Assembly (NCBI GenBank): GCA_019359415.1
Contig: JAHHHH010000016.1
Span: 1 to 64,000 of the forward strand
Length of the DNA: 64,000 nt
From: Iphinoe sp. HA4291-MV1
Lineage (GTDB): Bacteria; Cyanobacteriota; Cyanobacteriia; Cyanobacteriales; Nostocaceae
Direction: 5' to 3'
The translations under genes were made by a program, and so were the position numbers. Under the pieces are notes generated by a model. That model saw only the letters and a list, made by a program, of their open reading frames with translations. It had not been told where the DNA came from and searched no databases. This document shows, piece by piece, positions 45,466-54,255 of this stretch (the first letter of the stretch is position 1; each line of letters starts with the position of its first letter).

Positions 45466-45741
45466 ATGGATGAGTATCAAACACTCATCCGCGAGCATCA
45501 AACACTCGTCCGCGAGCATCAAACACTCGTCCGCGAGCATCAAACACTCGTCCGCGAGCATCAAACACTCGTCCGCGAGCATCAAACACTCATCCGCGAG
45601 CATCAAACACTCGTCCGCGAGCATCAAACACTCGTCCGCGAGCATCAAACACTCATCCGCGAGCATCAAACACTCATTCGCGAGCATCAAACACTCATTC
45701 GCGAGCATCAAACACTCGTCCGCGAGCATCAAACACTCATC
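45466..45741. repeat. 21-bp tandem array, 13 units (heptad repeat if read on plus strand)
   Basis: Thirteen head-to-tail copies of GAGCATCAAACACTCGTCCGC with minor variants. The plus-strand frame from ATG 45466 reads MDEYQTLI then REHQTLV/REHQTLI units, matching the start and period of the array at 8933-9165 on its minus strand. Both arrays begin with the same ATGGATGAGTATCAAACACT. The frame then continues about 65 codons without recognisable content. All three plus frames are open through the array. There are no spacers, so it is not a CRISPR. Translation is unproven. Confidence 0.85.
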
Positions 45742-45999
45742 AAACTTAAGAATATTTTATATTTTGTGAAATTGATTAGGCTTCATCATGACAAGCCCTG
45801 CGAGTATGGCTGGCTACGGTTACGATCAAGGGCACAGGCAAGAGGAAAACGCCAAACGGCAACAGACATAGGAAAATTATATTGCAATGAGTTTAGCCCA
45901 ACACGTAGCGCAAATCTAACAATTTTTCAATCTTTATTCTCTCATTTACTTGGCGTATAGTCGTAATCTATGTCAGCGAGCAACAAGGCTTGATTATCT

Positions 46000-46371
46000 A
46001 TGGTTCGTGAGCTAGAAAAAAAACGTCAGAGTGCAAAATTTCCAGAAACTGCCCCAACCGCCAATCCAGTATTTTTTAGAACCTATAGCCGTCGTAAAGA
46101 GGCTGGGGTGAGGGAGACTTGGGATCAGGTCTGCGATCGCACTATTGGTGGCTTAATCACTATAGGGAAGTTACTTCCACACGAAGCTGATATCCTACAA
46201 CGGATGCAGCGAAATTTGAAAACATTACCTAGCGGACGTTGGTTATGGGTTGGTGGTACAGACTGGCTAAAAGAGCAAAAAAACTTCTCTGGGGCGTACA
46301 ATTGTACATCTACCAACCTACAAGACTGGAGTGCTTTTGGGTTGATGATGGATTTGGCAATGATGGGCTGC
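46000..46371 (+). CDS. nrdJ: Adenosylcobalamin-dependent ribonucleotide reductase NrdJ, exon 1
   Basis: First of three exons of a class II ribonucleotide reductase that makes deoxynucleotides with adenosylcobalamin as radical source. Exon 1 encodes 124 residues ending LAMMGC, including ERMQRN-type and LPSGRWLWVGGTDWL motifs and SGAYNCTSTNL. The reading frame runs on into the group II intron, whose GTGCG start is at 46372. The three exons (372, 855 and 1074 bases including the stop) are all multiples of three and join to 766 residues, matching cyanobacterial NrdJ. Both introns must splice for an active enzyme. Confidence 0.92.
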
Positions 46372-47037
46372 GTGCGATTCGTTGGCTAGAAACCAAACCT
46401 AATAAGGGTTTTGGAGGATTAGCCGCAAGGTAACTCTACCTATAAAGTAAGAACCTTGACAACTTGATAGTCATGTTGGTGACATCGAAATAAAGCAAAT
46501 GTTCAGTACAGTCTCAATCATAGGAATATCCAATGATAAACCTGGAAAGCATAACAATAATCGATGAAGTCCAATCCCCTCAGTGCAAGGGTGAAAGCAC
46601 TTTCCCCACGGTAGCGACTAGCCATCAATCCGTGAAGCGGGAATGAACGGTGGTAAGAAGCCAGTCCAGGTTTCGACTCCAACTAGCAGGAGAATATGGT
46701 TAGCGAAAGCGAATCTACATCTGAATCATCGTGAGCATATAAAACAGCCTAGTGGACTAACAGGCTGTGCCAAAAGGCAAGGGTAGAGTGACCGGAATCG
46801 CATCCATTTCGGTCTGCACCACTCGTAACCCCGGTGAACAGTAGGAACCTAAACTCTCAACCAATGACTATCAGGAACGAAGTAACCACATAGATTCTCT
46901 CAGGCAGGTCGATACCTGAGTAGGTGCTAACCGGATGAACTATGTGGCGAGATTGAGTCAGAAGCTAACGCCTACGGTAATGCGTAGGATATGCAGACGG
47001 ACTCACGGAAAACAGATACATGTAAGTACAAGTAGCA

Positions 47038-49050
47038 ATGAAGACGACTAAAACGAGTTTCAAGACTACGGTGGTATGGAACACAATTAACTGGAAGAAA
47101 ATCCAGCGAATTGTGTTCAAGTTGCAAAAGCGCATACACAAAGCTGCTCAACGTGGGGATGTCAAAGCGGTGCGACGACTCCAGAAGATTTTGATGAAAT
47201 CCTGGTACGCCAAGCTTTTAGCAACGCGACAAGTGACCCAAGACAATCAAGGTAAGAAAACAGCAGGGGTTGATGGAGTGAAATCTCTCGGATACGCCCA
47301 ACGTCTGGAACTAGCTAACAATTTAGGAACCTTAGGGTTAGTAAAACCAACCCGGAGAATCTGGATACCTAAGCTAGGGACAGATGAAAAGCGTCCCCTT
47401 GGAATTCCCGTAATGGCAGACAGAGCGAATCAAGCATTAGCTAAGTTCGCCCTAGAACCACAATGGGAAGCAAGATTCGAGCCAAACAGTTATGGGTTCA
47501 GACCAGGAAGGGCGACACACGATGCCATCGAAGCCATATACTTAGCAATACATTGTAAAGCTAAGTACGTGCTAGATGCTGATATATCCAAGTGCTTTGA
47601 CAACATTGACCATCAAAAGCTACTGAACAAACTAAACACATACCCATCCATGAGACGAATGATTCGTAACTGGCTAAAAGCTGGATTTATGGATGGACGC
47701 GATATGTTCCCGACTGAAACGGGTACACCACAGGGAGGGGTAATTTCCCCACTACTGGCAAATATCGCACTCCACGGTATGGAAGAGGTCATCAAGGAAT
47801 ACGCAAACACCCTACCTACTCGTAGGAACTATGGGAAAAAGCAGAACCCTTCGGGTTCACCAGTCGCCTCTCCTTGCGGAGACGCTCTTGCAACAACGGG
47901 GGGAACCCCCGCACAGCGCTGGATTCACCGCAATGCCCTCAGTTTAATTCGCTACGCTGACGATTTCGTGATTATCCATGAAGACATCAATGTTGTGTTA
48001 GGGGCAAAAACCGTAATTGAAGGTTTCTTAAAAGACATCGGTTTGGAACTTAAGCCAAGCAAGACTAGAATTTGTCACACCTTTAAAGAGTATAAAAGGA
48101 AACAGCCTGGATTTGACTTCTTAGGTTTTAACATTCGGCAATTTCCGGTCAACGATGGGATGAGCGCAAAAGCGCCTAAAACAGGAAAAATTCTTGGATT
48201 CCAAACAATCATCCAACCAAGTAAGAAAGCGGTACAACGTCACTACAAGGCAATATCCGACATCATCGACTCCCACAAGAGCGCACCACAAAAAGTGCTA
48301 ATCCAAAAACTCAACCCTATCATTCAAGGATGGGCTAACTACTACTCAGCCGTTTGCTCAACAGATGCTTTCACCAGATTAAATCACATGATTTATACCA
48401 AGCTGACATCATGGGCAAGATATAGACACCCGAACAAAGGTGCTAAATGGGTAGCTGAGAAATACTGGATAACAGTAGGTGGGGATAATTGGGTGTTTGG
48501 GCATACCAACCCAGAGACAGATGAAAGATATATCTTGTCAAAGCATACATGGACTAAGATTGTACGCCACATCAAGGTCAAAGGCGATGCCTCACCATTT
48601 AACGGTGATTTCGTCTACTGGGGAACAAGAACTGGAAAAAGTAAGGAGATTCCCTCTCTACTCGCAAAAATCCTTCATAAGCAGAAAGGAAAATGTGTTC
48701 ACTGCGGTCTAACCTTTACAACAGAAGACCAAATTGAACTTGACCACATTATACCAATCAGCTTGGGCGGTGAGACAGTGCTGCGGGAGGGTTTCCCTCT
48801 CAGTAGCCCAGACGCTACGCGTTGGCACAAGCCTCCGCAGGACTTACCGCAGGTAACTGCGAACCCGGAGGGGAAAAGAAAGTTCGATAACATTCAAGCA
48901 TTGCATAGACATTGCCATGACCAAAAGACAGCCAGAGATGGCAGTTTGAGCAGTTCCCATGACAAGGGTATGTTTTCTGAGGAGCCGGATGAGGTGAAAG
49001 TCTCATGTCCGGTTCTGGAGACGAGTAGCACTCGTGAGGGTGTTGCTTAG
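47038..49050 (+). CDS. Group II intron-encoded reverse transcriptase/maturase with HNH endonuclease
   Basis: Multifunctional protein of 670 residues that helps the intron splice and move. It has a reverse transcriptase domain (TRRIWIPKLGTDEKRPLGIP; catalytic YADD in LIRYADDFVIIH), maturase/X domain (NPIIQGWANYYSAVCS) and an HNH domain (CVHCGLTF, LDHIIPISLGG, LHRHCHDQKTA). Two stretches are foreign to the family: NPSGSPVASPCGDALATTGG before YADD and about 33 residues after LGGE in the HNH. Both derive from dispersed repeats inserted in frame. The frame reads through domain V and stops six bases before the intron end. Confidence 0.93.
   Translation: MKTTKTSFKTTVVWNTINWKKIQRIVFKLQKRIHKAAQRGDVKAVRRLQKILMKSWYAKLLATRQVTQDNQGKKTAGVDGVKSLGYAQRLELANNLGTLGLVKPTRRIWIPKLGTDEKRPLGIPVMADRANQALAKFALEPQWEARFEPNSYGFRPGRATHDAIEAIYLAIHCKAKYVLDADISKCFDNIDHQKLLNKLNTYPSMRRMIRNWLKAGFMDGRDMFPTETGTPQGGVISPLLANIALHGMEEVIKEYANTLPTRRNYGKKQNPSGSPVASPCGDALATTGGTPAQRWIHRNALSLIRYADDFVIIHEDINVVLGAKTVIEGFLKDIGLELKPSKTRICHTFKEYKRKQPGFDFLGFNIRQFPVNDGMSAKAPKTGKILGFQTIIQPSKKAVQRHYKAISDIIDSHKSAPQKVLIQKLNPIIQGWANYYSAVCSTDAFTRLNHMIYTKLTSWARYRHPNKGAKWVAEKYWITVGGDNWVFGHTNPETDERYILSKHTWTKIVRHIKVKGDASPFNGDFVYWGTRTGKSKEIPSLLAKILHKQKGKCVHCGLTFTTEDQIELDHIIPISLGGETVLREGFPLSSPDATRWHKPPQDLPQVTANPEGKRKFDNIQALHRHCHDQKTARDGSLSSSHDKGMFSEEPDEVKVSCPVLETSSTREGVA
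47845..47920. repeat. Dispersed repeat inserted in frame in the reverse transcriptase gene
   Basis: CCCTTCGGGTTCACCAGTCG and gcggagacgctcttgcaaca, with ggggggaacccccgc, resemble repeats at 4088 and 40534. It adds about 25 codons just before the YADD block without breaking the frame. Confidence 0.75.
48777..48874. repeat. Dispersed repeat inserted in frame in the HNH domain
   Basis: The reverse complement contains CCTGCGGAGGCTTGTGCCAA, also found at 1840. It adds about 33 codons between LGGE and KFDNIQALHRHC of the HNH nuclease, which may weaken DNA cleavage. Confidence 0.75.
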
Positions 49051-49056
49051 TTTAAT

Positions 49057-49911
49057 GGGACTGGAGCAGTTTTAGAACCACAATATATCAACAAGTTGCC
49101 CTTCATCCGCAATCGTCTTCAAGTACAAGTGCGGGGTAAAATTGGTAGTACTTCTCCGCTTAAGCGTCGTGAGCAGACAGAAGTCAAAATAGAAAGCAAT
49201 CTCGTTACTATCTACATTGGAGATAGCCGTCAAGGTTGGGTGCAATCTTATCAAAGCTTGTTGGAACTCTCCACCGATGAACGATTTTCCAAAGATGTTC
49301 AAGTCATTGTTGATATCAACGATGTACGTCAAGCCGGAGAACCTCTCAACGGCTTTGGAGGCGTCGCTAATCCTGTAAAATTGCCCGGATTGTATGAGCG
49401 TTGTGCATCCATCCTGAATAAAGCTATAGGACGACAGTTAAATTCTGTTGAATGCTGTTTATTAATTGACCAAGCAGCTGTCACAATTGTTGCTGGCAAC
49501 ATTAGACGATCAGCTGGTATACGTCAAAGTTCTAGTGAGGATGATTTGTTTGCAGATGCTAAGGCAAATCTTTGGCAACAGGATGAAAATGGCAACTGGC
49601 GCATCGATCCAGAGCGTGATGCTTTGAGAATGGCAAATCATAGTAGGGTATTTCACTATAAACCTACTCTAGAAGAATGTATTAATGCTGTTCGCAAACA
49701 GTATTACAGCGGTGAAGGTGCAATTCAATGGGCTGGTGAAGCTGTAGCTAGAGCTAACTGCGACCTTTTGAAGAATCATGAACAAAAAGTAGATTTTCTT
49801 AAGGCTTATGCTCTAGGAAAAGCTAAAGATTGGTTGCAACAGCATTATCCGCAAATTCCTGAAATTGAGCGAGAACATCGTTTAGCTCGTTACGGTTTAA
49901 ACCCGTGTGGT
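49057..49911 (+). CDS. nrdJ: NrdJ ribonucleotide reductase, exon 2
   Basis: Exon 2 supplies 285 residues from GTGAVLEPQYINKLP to GLNPCG. It includes GFGGVANPVKLPGLYERC, SVECCLLIDQAAVTIVAGN with the first conserved cysteine region, RRSAGIRQ and YYSGEGAIQWAGEAVARANCDL. It ends after the Gly of the catalytic NPCGE motif (Asn, Cys, Glu). Without splicing the frame reads one Arg and stops at TAA within the next intron. Confidence 0.92.
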
Positions 49912-50425
49912 AGATAATAATTTTGCCTCACGTTAAAAACCGGGGAAATTCAAGGGAGGCTAAGCAGAAAAGGTGAGTTGTTAGTCGTTAATTGAAATTT
50001 GAATAAATTCTACTATTAACTACTAAACGACTAACTCATTGCTGTATGCTAATCTTGAGCTAACTTTATGATTTAAAAGTCTGAGGTAGTGCAACGCATA
50101 GGGGTTGAACCTTTTCAGTGAATAGTCAGCAATAAACAGTGAAGGAGTCACCGAGTCAGAAAACTAAATTCTTTATTTCTTCCTTATTTCTTCCTTGGTG
50201 AATACTGAATACTGTATTCTGACTTCTTCTTCAAATTGATAACTGATAACTGATAACTGATAACTGGTAATTGAAAAGAATATAATACCCTCACGAGTCT
50301 CCGGCTACCAAATGGTAGAAAAGCTATGCTGAACTGAACTAGAATTGACCAGTTGTATCCCGATAATGGGTATGAGGGAAACCTCCAGAACTAGAGGATA
50401 AAAAGCCTTTAGGATAACAAAGTTG
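49912..50425 (+). ncRNA. Group I intron in nrdJ
   Basis: A 514-base insertion without an open reading frame of note. Exon 2 ends in T, and CGTGTGGT (49904-49911) pairs with the internal guide GCCTCACG (49925-49932), giving P1 with the U-G wobble at the 5' splice site and one internal U-U mismatch. The intron ends in G, as group I introns do. The 3' exon bases AAATTATT (50427-50434) pair perfectly with AATAATTT (49916-49923) just before the guide, forming P10. I did not resolve the P3-P8 core. An ATAACTG tandem repeat lies inside at about 50236-50270. Confidence 0.87.
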
Positions 50426-51499
50426 GAAATTATTGGCTCGAATTTTCATTGCAATCTTTCAGAAATCCACCTCAATCAAATTGACCCAAATAACTACAAA
50501 GAACAGGAGGAGGCTTTCAATGCTGGTGCGCTGTCTGTAGCAGCACTTTTACATCACAAATTTATTGAACCCCGCTACCAGTACAGCCGTGAATTAGACC
50601 CAATTGTTGGTGTTTCTTTCACTGGGTTATTTGATTTCTTTGTTCATGCTTTTGGGGTTGATTGGTTGCGCTGGTGGGAAAAAGGAAGACCTGCAACCAC
50701 TGAAGGATTGGTGTTTAAGCGTCAGGAGGAAAAATATCTGAGTTTTTGGAAAGATACTGTGCATCGCGTTGTTTGGGATTACTGCGATCGCCATGGTCTA
50801 AAACGTCCAAACCGCTGCACCACAGTTCAACCAAGCGGTACCAAGTCTCTATTAACAGGTGCTAGCCCTGGATGGCATCCCCCCAAGGCACAAAGATTTA
50901 TTCGTCGGATTACCTTCCGTAAAAATGATCCCGTGGCGTTGGCTTGTATTGATTACGGGTACAATGTTATACCCTCTCAATCAGACAAAGATGAACAGGG
51001 TAACTTATTGAATGATCCCTTCGATCCGCGAGTCAGCGAATGGCTGGTGGAAATTCCAGTCGCTGTACCTTGGGCTGATTTACCAGGTGCTGATGAAATA
51101 GATATCAGTCAATTTAGTGCGATCGCTCAAATGGATTTCTATATGCAGGTGCAGAAATTTTATGTCACGCATAACACCTCTGCCACCATTGAGCTACGAG
51201 AAAATGAAGTTGAAGCGCTAGGAACTCGAATATACCAAGCCATCAAAGATGATGAAGGTTACATTAGTGCTGCACTTCTGGCACGGTTTGATGACCTTCA
51301 AACTTTTCCTCGCTTACCTTTTGAGCCGATAACAAAACAGTGGTACGAGCAGCTGATGAAAGAAGTGGAAATGCGCCGCAAAACCGAAGATTTTCATGGT
51401 GTTTTAAGCCGCTATGATTTTGGTGAGTTAATGGAAGCAGGACCAGCAGGTTGCGATTCTGATAAATGCATGATGCCTGAACAAACTTCGGGTAAATAG
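50426..51499 (+). CDS. nrdJ: NrdJ ribonucleotide reductase, exon 3
   Basis: Exon 3 gives the last 357 residues from EIIGSNFHCNLSEIHLNQID. It begins with the catalytic Glu of NPCG-E. Other family blocks are PIVGVSFTGLFDFF, TVQPSGTKSLLTGASPGWHPP and NTSATIELRE. The C-terminus ends AGPAGCDSDKCMMPEQTSGK, with the CxxxxC pair that shuttles electrons. It has no start codon of its own beyond an irrelevant TTG in the intron, so it is an exon rather than a gene. Confidence 0.93.
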   Translation, partial: EIIGSNFHCNLSEIHLNQIDPNNYKEQEEAFNAGALSVAALLHHKFIEPRYQYSRELDPIVGVSFTGLFDFFVHAFGVDWLRWWEKGRPATTEGLVFKRQEEKYLSFWKDTVHRVVWDYCDRHGLKRPNRCTTVQPSGTKSLLTGASPGWHPPKAQRFIRRITFRKNDPVALACIDYGYNVIPSQSDKDEQGNLLNDPFDPRVSEWLVEIPVAVPWADLPGADEIDISQFSAIAQMDFYMQVQKFYVTHNTSATIELRENEVEALGTRIYQAIKDDEGYISAALLARFDDLQTFPRLPFEPITKQWYEQLMKEVEMRRKTEDFHGVLSRYDFGELMEAGPAGCDSDKCMMPEQTSGK

Positions 51500-51675
51500 T
51501 ATCAAGAACAACAGCGGTGATGCAAGATTTCTTGCACCACCGTTGATTCTATTTCAAGACAAATGCAGCAGCTTTCCTCACAACACAGTCTTCAAGACTT
51601 CCATCGCGATAACAATACTCGCGTTACGATCGCTTTAACAGTCCTAATTTTTCATTGAGTGACAGGAGATTCCTC

Positions 51676-51888
51676 ATGTTCATTGATGAATTAACACCCA
51701 TATTGAAACAATTCACCCAGCATCCAGTCTCGTTTCTGGGCGGTTTCGTTTCTGGCTTGCTGCGACTCAACCTTGCTGACGACCCTGTTAAAAGCTGGCT
51801 CTCACAGCAACTCGACTTCACGACCAACACGACTTTTGAAGCACATAATGGCAAAGCTGGTGGTCCTCAATCGATTAGCATTGAATAA
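51676..51888 (+). CDS. Small conserved cyanobacterial protein of unknown function
   Basis: 70 residues from ATG 51676, preceded by AGGAG at suitable distance. MFIDELTPILKQFTQHPVSF, a short hydrophobic patch GGFVSGLLRLNL, then DDPVKSWLSQQ and a tail ending PQSISIE. I recall closely similar small proteins across filamentous cyanobacteria without an assigned role. No enzyme motif is visible. Confidence 0.7.
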   Translation: MFIDELTPILKQFTQHPVSFLGGFVSGLLRLNLADDPVKSWLSQQLDFTTNTTFEAHNGKAGGPQSISIE

Positions 51889-52338
51889 AGGTAGGTTCAC
51901 GGATTTTCCGTAAAATCTCGCCCAAAGAAAGACGAAGCATAAGCTTCGCAAAGGGAGCAACTGCGTTGCAAAAAGAAGCTTGGAGCGGCACAAGCCGCTT
52001 CTCAAAACTTCCGATGAATTGCAGAGTTAGCTAAAACTTAGAAAAAATCAAACAAAGTTTTATTAACCATTTATTAACCATAAGATACAAATACACATAA
52101 CCTAAATGTGTTTGTACAATCTCATACTTTGAAAAACAGCACAATCAGTTATGATATTTAGCGTATGCGAAAAATCAGCCTAACCTCTGGCTAAGTCGTA
52201 AGATTCAACCTCATTGGTTGCTTCTTTCTGCTTTCTTTGCCATTGGCGAATCAGACAAGATAAAAGCAATGTCTGCTATTTATTTTGTTTGTTTTTACGG
52301 TGAGTTATTCGCTCTTCGTTGCGACTTACGTGATTCAC
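51889..52338. other. Intergenic region and probable long leader of the RRM gene
   Basis: 450 bases with a dispersed repeat at 51915-52010 (gaagcataagcttcgc; gcggcacaagccgcttc). The AT-rich stretch from about 52030 probably holds the promoter and leader of the RNA-binding protein gene. Long leaders are known for cold-regulated cyanobacterial rbp genes. Confidence 0.45.
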
Positions 52339-52614
52339 ATGACTATTTACGTTGGAAACCTTTCCTACCGCGCCACAGAAGCAGATCTAAAAGTAGTATT
52401 TGCAGAATACGGCGAGGTCAAAAGAGTTGTCTTACCTACTGACCGCGATACTGGTCGAGTACGCGGTTTTGCCTTCGTAGACATGAGTGAAGACGCCCAA
52501 GAGGATGCAGCCATTACAGAGTTAGATGGTGCTGAATGGATGGGTCGTCAACTCAGAGTTAATAAGGCTAAACCACGCGAGGAGGAGCGACGAAGTAGTT
52601 GGGCGAAAAGATAA
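52339..52614 (+). CDS. RNA-binding protein with single RRM (Rbp type)
   Basis: 91 residues from ATG 52339; 18 extra codons are open upstream but lie in the leader. One RNA recognition motif: RNP2 is IYVGNL and RNP1 is RGFAFVDM, with LRVNKAKPREEERR after it. The tail is short and basic, unlike the Gly-rich tail of cold-induced RbpA1-type proteins, so it belongs to the short subgroup. It likely binds single-stranded RNA in the cytoplasm or near thylakoids. Confidence 0.92.
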   Translation: MTIYVGNLSYRATEADLKVVFAEYGEVKRVVLPTDRDTGRVRGFAFVDMSEDAQEDAAITELDGAEWMGRQLRVNKAKPREEERRSSWAKR

Positions 52615-53052
52615 TAGTCAACAGCCTTAATAGCAATGGTCTACAATAGTAGCAGATTGTTTTCTAGTTATGCAAGCTATTAATTGCTGAAATATCTAGA
52701 AACAAAATAAATCAAATAATTTGATGAAGTTAAAAATTATGCCCGACGCGTTGTGACTCCAAGATTATAGTCATGATGAGTCGGTTTTTAATCAAGTCAG
52801 TACATCTATAGAGTAGCGTTTGGTGAGGGCAATTGTGTTGAAATTCTCATTCGGAATAGGTAGACTTACTCAAGTTTAGCACTCAAAACTGGTGACTCAG
52901 CTTTGCATAGACCCATAGGCGATTCATTTCTTTAGTTTATCTAAAATCACATTTAAGTTGTCAAATTACCTTTCTAAGATAGAGGCAGCAACCACAAGTT
53001 GCAACGCATGGGGTCAACCCAACAAACACCTAGTTTCTAGGGAGGTTAAAAA
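52615..53052. other. Intergenic region upstream of the pentose phosphate operon
   Basis: 438 bases, AT-rich, no gene or clear repeat seen. The sequence TTTCTAGGGAGGTT gives fbp a strong ribosome site just before its ATG. Nitrogen- or heterocyst-related promoters are known for this operon elsewhere, but I could not identify a specific site. Confidence 0.45.
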
Positions 53053-54105
53053 ATGGCTAGAGCGCCGGAATCTTTGGAATTGGATACTAACGAAGAAGTA
53101 GCAGACAAGGCGTTGGATCGTGATTGTACAACATTATCCCGTCACGTCCTACAACAACTTCAGAGCTTTTCACCCCAAGCACAGGATCTGAGTGCGCTTA
53201 TGAATCGGATCGCCCTAGCTGGCAAACTGATTGCTCGTCGCCTCAGCCGTGCAGGCTTAATGGAAGGGGTTCTCGGATTTACAGGGGAAGTCAATGTGCA
53301 GGGAGAATCCGTCAAAAAGATGGATGTCTATGCCAATGATGTCTTTATCTCAGTTTTTAAGCAAAGCGGTTTAGTCTGTCGCCTAGCTTCCGAGGAAATG
53401 GAAAAACCGTACTACATTCCGGAAAACTGCCCTGTAGGTCGCTACACTCTTTTGTATGACCCAATTGATGGTTCATCCAACACCGATACAAATCTCAGTT
53501 TGGGTTCCATCTTCGCAATTCGGCAACAGGAAGGAGGTGACCTCAATAATGAAGCTGCTGACCTGCTAGCTCCTGGACAAGGGCAAATTGCAGCGGGGTA
53601 CATATTATATGGTCCCAGCACAATGCTGGTCTATACTATTGGTAGGGGGGTTCATTCGTTTACCCTTGACCCGAGTTTAGGGGAGTTTATCCTCACAGAA
53701 GAAAACATTCGGATTCCTGAGCATGGTCCTGTATACAGTGTTAACGAGGGGAACTTTTGGCAGTGGGATGAACCAATTCGGGAGTATGTTCGCTATGTCC
53801 ACAGAACAGAAGGCTATACCGCTCGTTATAGTGGGGCAATGGTAAGTGACATCCACAGAATTTTGATTCAAGGCGGTGTGTTCCTCTACCCAGGAACACT
53901 TCCAAAACCAGAAGGTAAACTGCGTTTACTTTATGAATCTGCTCCCCTAGCCTTTGTCGTTGAGCAAGCAGGTGGTCGCGCCACTACGGGACACATTGAT
54001 ATCTTAGACGTGATACCAAAAAAACTGCACCAGCGCACGCCTTTGATTATTGGAAGCCCAAAAGATGTTGCAAAGGTAGAGTCTTTCATTCAAAACGGTC
54101 ACTAG
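53053..54105 (+). CDS. fbp: Fructose-1,6-bisphosphatase class I
   Basis: 350-residue enzyme removing the 1-phosphate of fructose-1,6-bisphosphate for gluconeogenesis and regeneration of pentose phosphates. Key metal-binding sites are the Glu pair in ASEEMEKP and [10 protein letters not shown]; the C-terminal [21 protein letters not shown] is diagnostic. It is the first gene of fbp-tal-zwf-opcA, the conserved oxidative pentose phosphate cluster of Nostocales used to supply NADPH in the dark and in heterocysts. A GGAGG ribosome site precedes it. Confidence 0.95.
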   Translation: MARAPESLELDTNEEVADKALDRDCTTLSRHVLQQLQSFSPQAQDLSALMNRIALAGKLIARRLSRAGLMEGVLGFTGEVNVQGESVKKMDVYANDVFISVFKQSGLVCRLASEEMEKPYYIPENCPVGRYTLLYDPIDGSSNTDTNLSLGSIFAIRQQEGGDLNNEAADLLAPGQGQIAAGYILYGPSTMLVYTIGRGVHSFTLDPSLGEFILTEENIRIPEHGPVYSVNEGNFWQWDEPIREYVRYVHRTEGYTARYSGAMVSDIHRILIQGGVFLYPGTLPKPEGKLRLLYESAPLAFVVEQAGGRATTGHIDILDVIPKKLHQRTPLIIGSPKDVAKVESFIQNGH

Positions 54106-54255
54106 AAGAGCGTAAAAAGCACAAGTTAGGGTGTAGTAAGCACATAAACCATAAGTGAGTGGTTAGTCGTTAGTCGTTATGAGTCAATAGAACAACTAAC
54201 AGCTTGACAAACGTTACTTGGACATATTACTAGCAGGAGTCAAAGGAATACAGCT

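Larger units (their letters stand above)
46372..49056 (+). mobile_element. Group II intron with encoded reverse transcriptase
   Basis: A 2685-base self-splicing element in nrdJ. It starts GTGCG and ends AT, the group II boundary pattern. Domain V is clear at 48982-49016: GAGCCGGATGAGGTGAAAGT pairs around a GAAA tetraloop with CATGTCCGGTTC. Domain VI follows before the 3' end. The intron-encoded protein begins at 47038 in domain IV. The exact join MMGC to GTGAVLEP restores the reductase frame. It appears to be a mobile, splicing-competent copy, although the protein has two repeat insertions. Confidence 0.95.

Noticed and set aside
45466-45741. Possible CRISPR array
   Set aside because: The 21-bp units are directly adjacent with no unique spacers, and no cas genes are nearby.
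46000-46389. Short complete gene ending at 46389
   Set aside because: The last residues (VRFVG) are group II intron sequence; the true exon ends at 46371.
46640-46680. Possible tRNA T-loop (GGTTTCGACTCC)
   Set aside because: No acceptor or anticodon stems can be built and it lies in the group II intron RNA.
49096-49917. Separate reductase-like gene starting at an ATG within exon 2
   Set aside because: The frame is continuous upstream to the group II intron boundary at 49057 and completes NrdJ when joined.
50423-51499. Independent gene starting with TTG
   Set aside because: It begins exactly with the catalytic Glu of the NPCGE motif; the TTG is the end of the group I intron.
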